DNA of 64,000 bases from Callorhinus ursinus (Eukaryota > Chordata > Mammalia > Carnivora > Otariidae): assembly GCF_003265705.1 (NCBI RefSeq), contig NW_020312827.1, forward strand, positions 13,494,924-13,558,923, given 5' to 3'. Shown here piece by piece: positions 55,711 to 64,000 of this stretch. The notes beneath the pieces were generated by a model, which did not search any database, was not told the origin of the DNA, and worked only from the letters and a program-made list of their open reading frames with translations. A program made the translations under genes and the position numbers. Each line of letters begins with the position of its first letter. Positions within the stretch are counted from its first letter, which is position 1.

Positions 55711-55905
55711 GGGCACCTGGGTAGCTCAGTCAGTTAAGTGTCTGTCTGCCTTCGGCTCAGGTCATGATCCCAGAGTCCTGGGATCGAGCCCCGCATTGGG
55801 CTCCCTGCTCAGCGGGGAGTCTGCTTCTCCCTCTCGCTCTGCTCCTCCCCCTGCTTGTGCTCTCTCTCTCTCAAATAAATAACTAAATCTTTTTTTAAAA
55901 AGTTT
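55711..55905 (+). mobile_element. SINEC, young type, last SINE in the window
   Basis: GGGCACCTGGGTAGCTCAGT, GTCCTGGGATCGAGCCCCGC, CTGCTCAGCGGGGAGTCTGC, CT tract. A perfect 14-bp duplication, AAAAACTTCATTTT, lies at 55697-55710 and 55906-55919. Confidence 0.97.
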
Positions 55906-58339
55906 AAAAACTTCATTTTTCTTCAGTAAGGAGGATTAGGGTAAAGCACATTGATGTAATTCATTGCATTCTTAGATTAAAAAAGGAAAACAATATATTT
56001 TATAGCTTCCCCAGTGGCTACCTATGTATTAGTGTCCAGTCCTGTCGTGGACATAACCCTGTTGAGGGCACATGAGTTCAGTTCAGTGATTATCTTACAT
56101 ATAGAGATAGAGCAAGTTCATACACACTGAGGACGGCTAGCTGTTCTGTCCCTCACTGGAGACATTTAAAGCAAACGTCACAATGATAACTTCAGAATGA
56201 AAGGGAAAAGTTTCCATTCCTGGGAGGATTTTCTTCCCAAAACTTGACTGAGCATCCACATGAGTGTCATAAAATGGAAGCTTTCCTGGTCAATTTCTCC
56301 AGGAGCTGGCCCCCATCACTCCCCACCACCCGCATGACAAATAGAACAGTCTGGCTGGTGTTCTTGCAAATCAGTGCCAGGGTACCTTGCTGACTGGAAT
56401 GCTTGCTTTCTGCAGAATGGTTAAGTGGCTTAGGGGATCCACCCAGAGGACCGATGTTTGTTTCAGAGCCACAGGTAGATATTAGGGGGGCACAGGGACC
56501 AATTCCTTCCTGTGCCACTTTGCAGCCCTGATTATGCCTGATGGGAGCACACCCGCTAGCTTGTCCCTGATCTCTCAGGTAAGTGTCAACGCTGGCCTTT
56601 GAGGCAAGTCTGGTCTTTGGTTTCCCTCTCAAAGAGCCCTTGCAACAGAGTGCTGCAAGGCAGCTGGCCTCTCCTTTTGAATGGTGGTGGTCCTATCGTT
56701 GCCAGTCATACTGGATACACCTTGACCTTGGGCCTTTTGACCCCTTGCATTAAGAACTGGGTTGTCAGGTGAGTGATTCTCAGACTTCTGCAGTCCATGT
56801 GTGGATCTGGTGCAAAAGATCACAGGTGTCTCTTATGCTCTTGTGCCGACTGCTTCCAAACACACGTCGGAGTTGCCCGGAGTGAGCGGGAAGGTGAGCT
56901 CTGCTCTGAGTGAGATTCGGGCCATAAGTTAAATTCACGGTGGAAAAAGCAAAGCCAATAAGGAAAAAAGGCCAAGGTAGCGTGCGAAAGTCCGTTTGTG
57001 CATCCTGCCTGATTGAACCGCACATTTCCTTGGATGGATTTTGCATTCTAAAAAATAAAATAAAATTTAGAAGTGAAAATTCCCCTAAAACAAGTACTCA
57101 TATTGATTTGCCTAATAATCAGTTCACCAGAAATTCAGTTCCATTTTGAGTGTTTTGCATTCATCGCTAGTATCTCAAAAAATTATTTAATTTGAAAATG
57201 AAAAAATTAAGTGTAAACTGAAATTTAAAAACAAGCTGGGTGTGCCCCCAAGAAGGCTCGATTTATAAACCTCATCATGCCAAAAAGATGGCCAAAGGAA
57301 AGGACATTCCCATGTCAAAGCACTCAAAAAGTTTTCAAATTATAGGCAAATTGCTCATTAGGTGACTGGCTTTAGGCTAATTGACCTGGAGTCAATGGCG
57401 TCCAAAAGTTGACACTTTTGTGCTCAGGGACAGTCTCTCAGGCCTGTATTCATTTTATTTCAGACAAAATTCTAATCAGCTCCCTTATTTGGTTTCCCAG
57501 CCCCTGGCATATTAGATGTGAATCAAACAGGGAGAGAACAGCGAGAGCCAGGCCACTCTGCGTGGTGAGAAGGCCAGCTGATACCCTGACAGCCAGAAGC
57601 AGGGAGCAGAGGCCAAAGAGAATTAAAATGTAAATATAGGGATTAGCAAATCACAGGAGTGTGGGGCCTTTTCCTGTGCGGGTGACCTCCCCCTCCCCCG
57701 CCTGCCTGGGGAATCTATGGCTTCTGAGAGCACCTGTGTATCATCACGTGTGTGATGCCAGTCACGTCACGACAAATATTTATAACAGGCTAAGTCACAT
57801 GCTATGTACTTTGCCCAATTCATTGTTTTGTTATACAATCCAATTTAGAAATGTTTTCATCAAAAGGAACCGAATTGTATCCTTGAATTGGAGCATCCCC
57901 TGGAAGGTACCTAGTTTCCCCCTGCCCTCCGTAAGAGAACTCCCCAGAACACTGCCCATAGGATGCCTTCTGCTTCATGGACACCCCCCTGGTCAAACTA
58001 GAACAATTCGGTGGTCTGGAAAAATTTCACTTCTAGGAAGTCCTCTTTCCCCATAATATGTAGCATGTTAATTCTTGATATCCAGGTAACGAGGGTAGGA
58101 ATTTGTGATTAGCCCAAATCAGGATGAAATCCACCTTCAGTTATCTGGTGGCTCTAAGTCTGGAACAGCTTACTTCCGTAGGGTGGTGTATTAGTCCAGA
58201 GAAGGAGAACCAATCGTTTGTTTCTGTCTTTCTGTCTATCTTTCTATTTGTAAGTGTTGTTACTCCAGTTACTTTAAGCCCTTTACAACCAACTACACCC
58301 ACTACGCACCCAGACGCAGTGTGACACGTGGAGAAACCA
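55906..58339. other. Repeat-poor unique block
   Basis: About 2.4 kb without SINE, L1 or LTR that I can name, apart from a GTGTATTAGTCCAGAGAAGG word at 58185 that belongs to an old dispersed family. Antisense frames of 88 and 121 codons have no domains. It includes the E-box/CRE motifs annotated at 57742-57772. Confidence 0.4.
57742..57772. promoter_or_regulatory. Palindromic E-box next to CRE-like sites
   Basis: CATCACGTGTGTGATG (57742-57757) is an inverted repeat around a CACGTG E-box. GTCACGTCACGAC (57761-57773) with ACGTCA half-site follows three bases later. Motifs are seen; function is inference. Confidence 0.25.
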
Positions 58340-58540
58340 TTAGATCGGGTAATAGAAGGTGGGATTCTGCCACTTTGATGTGTGACCTTGGGCCAGTCAC
58401 TGACTTTGGGAACCTCTGTGCTCTCTGATGAGAGATGAGGTTGGTGACGCCCAACTAATTCATAGTATAATCTCGTCATAGTCAAATGGGATGAGCTATG
58501 TGAAAATGCTTGTCAGTTCCCAACAAATGTCGATTCGGAA
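58340..58540 (+). repeat. MIR element
   Basis: GGGATTCTGCCACTTTGATG, TGTGACCTTGGGCCAGTCAC, then TGATGAGAGATGAGG and CTATGTGAAAATGCTTGTCA. MIR order is kept. Confidence 0.75.
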
Positions 58541-61500
58541 GTGCAAAGTAAATGTAAGCAACACCTGTTTTCTTGCTGTGGCCCTGCTCCTTAAGTTTGT
58601 AAGTACTGCTCATGATAAGTTACAAGGTAATCTCTAGCTGCCCGGCTAATACTCAAAGGCTAGGCTTTATACTGACCCTCACATCATCTTGAGATGCTTT
58701 TAAAAAGTGACTTCCCTTTCCCTACTAAGGTGTATATATCTGTTTTCGGTTTTGCTTTATCTTAGGGATGAGTTGATTATTATTATCATAGTATGTAGCC
58801 AAGAATGATTCAATTTGGGAAAATGATAGGAAAATTTTGCTTATCTTTTGTAGGGTGATTTTGCCATAATCCCCACAAATAAATTAGTGGTTTCTTTAAA
58901 ACATGCCAGTTCAGAGTCACGGATCTGCACTTTTAAAGCCTACAATTGATTGTTTAGTGCGAAAATTGTATTCAAGTGAAGCACATCAGCATGCAAATCT
59001 AAAGTGTGGCCATTTTCATCTAGATTGAATATTATTAACTAGCCCAAGGGATAGGATGTAATTAAGATTTTGAACAGCTTACTTTTGTCTGCTGCCATGA
59101 GTAACCTCAACGTTTAAAGTGGCATCCTGGTTTGAATAATGGGAAGGTGGCCTGATGTGCCAATATCTATACATTTTGCCTCTTAGGTATAATAGAATAT
59201 TTGACTTCCCGCCACTGGTCCAAACATTTGATGAGGGCAGCGATTTGAACTTGCAGCAAATAAGAGAATGTTCAGATTCCAGGAAAATCGCATTTCTTTC
59301 TGAATGATGGCAGATTTCCATCTTGTTAGTCATTCATTCACTCATTCTAATACCTTCTTCCATGGGCTTAGGAACAAAGACCAAGCAGGGACAGATGAAG
59401 CCCTTGTTGAGGGTTTATGCTTTTGCCTAATTAAAGCTATTGGATTTACAGCCTGCTAATGCAGCTCTAGTTAGAAGGAAGAACAACTCTTAGCTTGGAT
59501 CCACTTCAGAAACTTTGCAAGACCTCCCTCTGCCTTTCACGGGACTGCTAAGGCACATTTCTGGTAGCATCTTTATTCTGGTGCCATTCCATGATAACTT
59601 CTGCTTGGGTGAGACAAGATGTTCACCTTTTTTTGTCCTACCCACACCGTTTTGAAAGAAAGAAACAAAGTTGTCTATTTCTCCCAGGAGAAGTTAGAGG
59701 ATCCATTGCATCGCCGTACTACCTTAAGCAGCTACCCAGCAGGCTAGGTTGGCACACAGCTCATTTCAGCCATCCGTATTTTCAGGTGTACCGTATGTAT
59801 TTAGTACATCATTTGATAATGCTAAAAAATATTAAAGCAGTGTGAGACGAAAGGAGAAAGAAGATGAATGTTAGCATTCCCCTGGGGTTCATGGGTGAAG
59901 GAATTAACACAGCGTGGCACTCTACCCTAGCTGTGTTTGTTTCCATGGCAACAGCTACGTACATGTTTCAGACTATCTACAGTGACACAGTTGCAGAAAT
60001 AGTAGCTTGCAGGTTTCTGATATCGCATCAGTGGACAGGCAGCTCGCACTATATTAAGTAAGTGTAAAAGAATTTAAAATATAGCTCTGATTCAGATGCA
60101 TATTAGCTCCTCTGAACCATGTGTCGGGGGTTTCGACATTCCCCTGCCTCACGACAGCAGAATCTGGGCAAAGTTGAAAGTTGCAAGATTCCAGTTAAAC
60201 AATTGTCCTTGCTTGGGTAAATATCAAATGAAACAAATGTGAGTGAGTTACAAAGGTAAGAAAATGGCCTTGGCAGATGACATATTTAAGAAGGATATTG
60301 TCAGTGAAGCTAATTTTTTGGAGGGGGTAGTGATGGGTAAGGAATGAAAGCTTTGGTTGAAAATAGCTGAGTCTTAAAGCAAATCTAATGTGCAACAGAA
60401 TCTTTTAACTGCTGCTGAGTTTATGGCAACTAAGGTCTTTGAATGTATCGTTGTAGAAATTGCTTTTACATAAAAATGATCAGGTGTGGAGCAGAGAGAT
60501 TGATTAGGTGTGCAGTTAAAGGGAATTTGGGGCTCCATTGTCTTTGCTGAATGCTTATGTAAATATCTCTCTTCTCCCGGGGATGACCCTGGTTTGTCTT
60601 TGACATTTGCTGCTACTTTTTGGTACCATTTGCTGGTCTCTGTGTTTATATCCTGCTGCCACATTGTAGCCTGATAAGACTTGAGTGTTGGTTAGAGAGC
60701 AACCCAGTAAAGATGATAGACTTTATAAGTGTGTGACTTTGCAATCAGATCATATGGTAATTTAGGAGAAGTGTTCAAATATGTATTTATTTACGTGTTA
60801 GACCCCGGCTTTTGAATAGCAGCCTAGGCATTGGGTTAATGGATTTCAATGTGCACGTTATGATTGTGGGAGCTTTCAAGTATGTTGTAGTTCAATTTAT
60901 ACTGAGTTTTTAATGTCAAAATATTTTTATTTCTGCCCATTATTCAGTTTAAGCTACATTTACCTTATAGTTTTATTATTCATGTATCAGTGAAGAGAAT
61001 GTAAAATGGCATGGTAATTTAAGCTAATCTATTCATTTGAGGAGGATTCATTTTCTGACCATAGGTGGACTTTTACAAAAAGTGGCATGAGATATGCAAC
61101 TCTTTCAGTATGTATGAGACTGTGTTTTATGTGCACAGGAAACTATCTTAGGCACCTACCGCATGTTGCTCTTTGCAGTAATTATTTGATTAGATGTTAA
61201 GAGAACACCTATTGGAGCGGGGAGGGGGTTGTGCACTCTGGAGCTTCCAGAACACCTGGGTATGCAGAGGGCTGCGACAGATTTTGAATTATAAATCAGG
61301 GACTCGAACCCTGGAATATTCAACACCCCAGTGGATAGATACGACTTGCCTTTCTAAATAACGTGATCCAAAATGAAACTAATGTTGAAGCCTCCCATTT
61401 ATTGCCTGTCTGTAGTCTGAGCCACCCAGGGATGGGTAGGGACAGTTTGTGTTTTCTATGGGGAATTAGCGTTTTGGTGACTCATGCCCAAGGCAGCTCC

Positions 61501-62409
61501 TTTCTCAGAGGACGAGCCCCTCCTCCTGATGCCACACTCATTTCTGTTTTCGTCGTGAGACACTGGCCCATTTTCGGGGCTGACGGGAGGGCAGGTTTGC
61601 AGAGCCCCTCCCCGTGCCCTGTGTATGGTGACGGGCAGCTTCTCTCGGTGACAGTCGCAGAAAGCCACCTATACCTGCACCCCTCCTCCCCGCCCCCAGG
61701 CAGAGGAACCAGACACCGTTGGTATGAGTGTTTACGTGATTTTCTGCTCTTGCACCTGAGGGGCCCTGGTAACTTTGGGTTTATTACCCTTGGGCTCTGA
61801 AACCAGAAATCAAAAAATTGTCAATGCACTCCTTGGGGTGACTAACTCCACTTTTGTCTGTTCGGGAGCACTAGAGCAAGCCCTTCCATCACTCGAGATG
61901 TTTGGGGTTTTTTTCTTCTTTTTTATCATCCAGAAATATTGTCCAGTGTAAAGCAAAAACAAACAAACAAACAAACAGAAAACAACAACAACAAGCCCAC
62001 CGGTCTATACCGTGTCATTTTAGCTCCTTTTTTAAGACTAGAAAAACACATGAACCTAGATGTAGAGCCCTGGGCCAAACCAGTCATTTGAATGTAGAAT
62101 CCTGGCAGGGCTGGTAGGAAACTCAATTCCTTCCATTTGAAGGGCCAGGAAATTGATTTGGAAAAAAATAAATGTGAGGGATTCCCAAATAGTGGCAGCA
62201 CGGAATGAATAAGAGAAAAATGAAGGTACAGACTGATCTTATTACCAGTCTTAAATGGTCAGGAATTTGCCAGGATACACTTCCTGCAGCATAGCTCATT
62301 TGGAGTGTCCATGGCCCAGAAACTTCTGAAGGTTCTTGGCGATCACGAGGTAGAAGCCATGCTGTGGGCTGGCATCTAGGGCTTTCCCCATCCGTCTCTC
62401 TTCAGCCCC
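58541..62409. other. Long repeat-free block
   Basis: About 3.9 kb in which I recognise no SINE, L1, L2, LTR or DNA transposon, only a CAAA/CAA simple repeat at about 61963-61995. The sequence is AT-rich with many TAATTA, TTTGCAT-like and similar words. There are retained CpGs in 61490-61720, where a 145-codon frame (61363-61800) without domain lies. This is the best candidate in the window for conserved non-coding DNA. Confidence 0.45.
59939..59952. promoter_or_regulatory. RFX X-box-like palindrome
   Basis: GTTTCCATGGCAAC has half-sites GTTTCC and GGCAAC with a two-base spacer, one mismatch from the ideal GTTGCCATGGCAAC. It lies in the long repeat-free block. Confidence 0.3.
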
Positions 62410-62790
62410 CTCACTGTCTAGATCTCCTCTTCCTTGAGCATCTTATGGTGCTGCCCTAGGGTACTAAATCCATGTCTTGGCCATGTCAGGAAGTTTCTGG
62501 GCTTTTGCTCTGGCCACTGCCTCTGCCCGGATGCCTTTACTCCCGTCTTTCCAGCTTTGATTCCAGTTCTTCCATAAAACCTTAAAGAATTCTCCCTCTC
62601 GCCCTCAGTGGGATGATTTCTCCCTCCTTCATGTTCCCATAACAGTTTCTTCATCTGCAATTATAGCACTTATTCCACAATATTAAGATGAGTCGTGTCT
62701 GTCCGTAACTGAGATGTAAGTGTATTAATGACAGCATCATGACTCGTAGGCTTTTGTAGCTTTTGCCATACCTAGAACAGTATGTCAAGC
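62410..62790 (+). repeat. L2 element
   Basis: CTGGGCTTTTGCTCTGGCCA, CTGCCTCTGCCCGGATGCCT, ATGATTTCTCCCTCCTTCAT, TTATAGCACTTATTCCACAA, ATACCTAGAACAGTATGTCA. A clear sense L2 3' region of about 380 bp. Confidence 0.75.
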
Positions 62791-63029
62791 TGTCATATTT
62801 CATTGAATCCTAAAAACCTCATAAAGCTATACGTTGTTGAATCATCTCCAGTGATCATGTTCTCTGCTCAAAGACAGTCTGTGGGTTACTGAGGCTCCTA
62901 AGTCTGTGTCTGTCACAGCATCCAGCATCTGGACCAGTTCAGCCTCTTTCAGATGCTTCCAAACTTCTGGCTGTTTGGCATCATCTAAACACATAAACCA
63001 AGCGAATGGCTGATTTCTTTTTTTCATAT
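62791..63029. other. Unassigned sequence
   Basis: The stretch at 62850-63010 (TCTGCTCAAAGACAGTCTGT to CATCTAAACACATAAACC) is unassigned. It yields only a 61-codon frame on the minus strand with no known domain. Confidence 0.35.
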
Positions 63030-63215
63030 TTAGGGAATCACAAGATTTTACAGCCAGAAAGAACCTTGGGGAGCTGAACTCCTATTACAGAGGAGAGAAC
63101 TGTAAGTCTGAACCGTAAGGGACTTTTCCAAAGCCACATGGTTGGTTAGTGACCCAGGCGTGTGGATCCAGCCAGTAATCTCTCTACATGGTCCTGTGTA
63201 CTGAACCTTCCTGGC
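63030..63215 (-). repeat. MIR/L2-class fragment, antisense
   Basis: CAGCCAGAAAGAACCTTGGG, ATTACAGAGGAGAGAACTG, TTCCAAAGCCACATGGTTGG, TTAGTGACCCAGGCGTGTGG resemble the common reversed order of ancient mammalian SINE/LINE copies. Confidence 0.5.
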
Positions 63216-63766
63216 CGTGGCCTTGAGTTTCACTTAAGACATCACCCGTCAGCTCATGCTTTCTGCCCTGTTTTGGGATTGGCCGGCTTTCTCTATTTAA
63301 ACCCCATCATCGGACAACAATCCTGTTACCCAGTCTTTGCTAAAGGCTGATATCATTGGGATAGAATTAAAAACAAAAGTGGACTCCCGTCTAACTCAGG
63401 GGCCCTGGGAGCGGTGCTAACAATTCATTAGCTATTGCCTTGCTGAGGACACAGCAGCTGCTGAACTCGGTCAAGTTCAGACCCTTACAAAGAGTGGAAA
63501 AAAGAAAGCACATACTTTCCAGTGCTTGGGCACCACAGAGCCGGGCCAGCTGGGTGCAGTACCGTGGCAAAAAGATCTCCTCAGTTTCAGAAATACGAGC
63601 CCCCGAGCTTGCACACAGGGAGGGGCAGGGAACGTGGCTGCTACTGGAGCTGATTTGGCATTCCGTCTCTGGGCTCGCTCCTGCCTGCAGTCCTGTCAGA
63701 CCCGCCCCTCTGGGAAGAGGGTAGCTAAAGAAAGAGCCCGCCCTCCAAGTTGACATAAGGAGCAAG

Positions 63767-63768
<2 letters not shown>
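63216..63768. other. Unassigned sequence, GC-rich to the right
   Basis: 63440-63760 is GC-rich with frames of 75-124 codons on both strands and no domains. Not dense enough in CpG to call an island. Confidence 0.4.

Positions 63769-63811
<43 letters not shown>
63769..63811 (+). repeat. (TG)n microsatellite
   Basis: About 21 uninterrupted TG units. Confidence 0.97.
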
Positions 63812-63812
<1 letters not shown>

Positions 63813-64000
63813 AAAGGCCTGTGTCTGAGGTTGACAGGCTTTTTCAGAGAAACTCTTGGCTTTCGGTGTAAACGTGTACTTCCTCTTGTCCAGAGTTAGC
63901 CTGTTAAAGGAATAAAGCACAATTCAGATTTCCAAGTTGGAAGCCTGATTAATCTCTCTGCCAGTTACATATGGAAATAAATTAGTAAATGGTCCATCTG
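63812..64000. other. Unassigned sequence at the window edge
   Basis: No repeat or coding frame recognised. The sequence is AT-rich at the end. Confidence 0.4.

Noticed and set aside
63440..63760. CpG-island promoter
   Set aside because: GC-rich, but CpG pairs are few and there is no adjacent exon or transcription-start sequence.
1..64000. An undescribed multi-gene system
   Set aside because: No set of neighbouring coding genes exists in this window. The only gene-derived sequence is a dead RPL32 copy.

Overview
This is nuclear DNA from a carnivoran mammal. The best evidence is 28 copies of the tRNA-Lys-derived carnivore SINE (SINEC). Their middle region reads 'ctccctgctcagcgggga', followed by a CT-rich tract, AAATAAATAAAATCTT and an A-tail. 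I recognise this as the arctoid form (bears, seals, mustelids). It is unlike the canid SINEC_Cf or the felid SINEC_Fc forms. Older mammalian repeats (L1, L2, MIR, hAT-Charlie MER5/MER20, MER2/Tigger, MaLR LTRs) fill in the rest.

I find no intact protein-coding gene, convincing exon, tRNA, rRNA or CRISPR array. The only gene-derived sequence is a broken processed RPL32 pseudogene near 23.1-23.6 kb. The window is therefore intergenic or deep intronic. All open reading frames are short and look like chance frames, or lie in repeats.

Layout. 0-5.3 kb: old MIR, hAT, L2 and L1 fragments, two SINEs and a CA microsatellite. 5.3-11.4 kb: an antisense MaLR LTR, then two directly repeated diverged segments (6250-6596 and 8258-8629) of no family I know. 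11.4-18 kb: one young SINE, an L1 3' fragment split by a MER2/Tigger element, and a repeat-free block with homeodomain, POU and AP-1 type motifs. 18-25.6 kb: three SINEs, L2 remnants, a repeat-free block with a perfect RFX X-box, and the RPL32 pseudogene. 27-34 kb: SINE-rich, including three SINEs inserted one after another at the same target site, plus several hAT elements. 34.2-41.7 kb: one old antisense L1 carrying eight nested SINEs and one younger L1 3' end. 42-50 kb: L2, MIR and LTR pieces, with a second case of repeated SINE insertion at one target (49.2-49.7 kb). 50-56 kb: mixed unassigned sequence and four more SINEs. 55.9-64 kb: no SINE at all, few old repeats, and candidate regulatory motifs.

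No genes act together here. What can be read is a layered history of retrotransposon insertion, given by nesting and target-site duplications (TSDs), and a few repeat-free blocks that may be regulatory. All repeat family names come from reading the sequence against remembered consensus features, not from a database search, and boundaries of old repeats are approximate.
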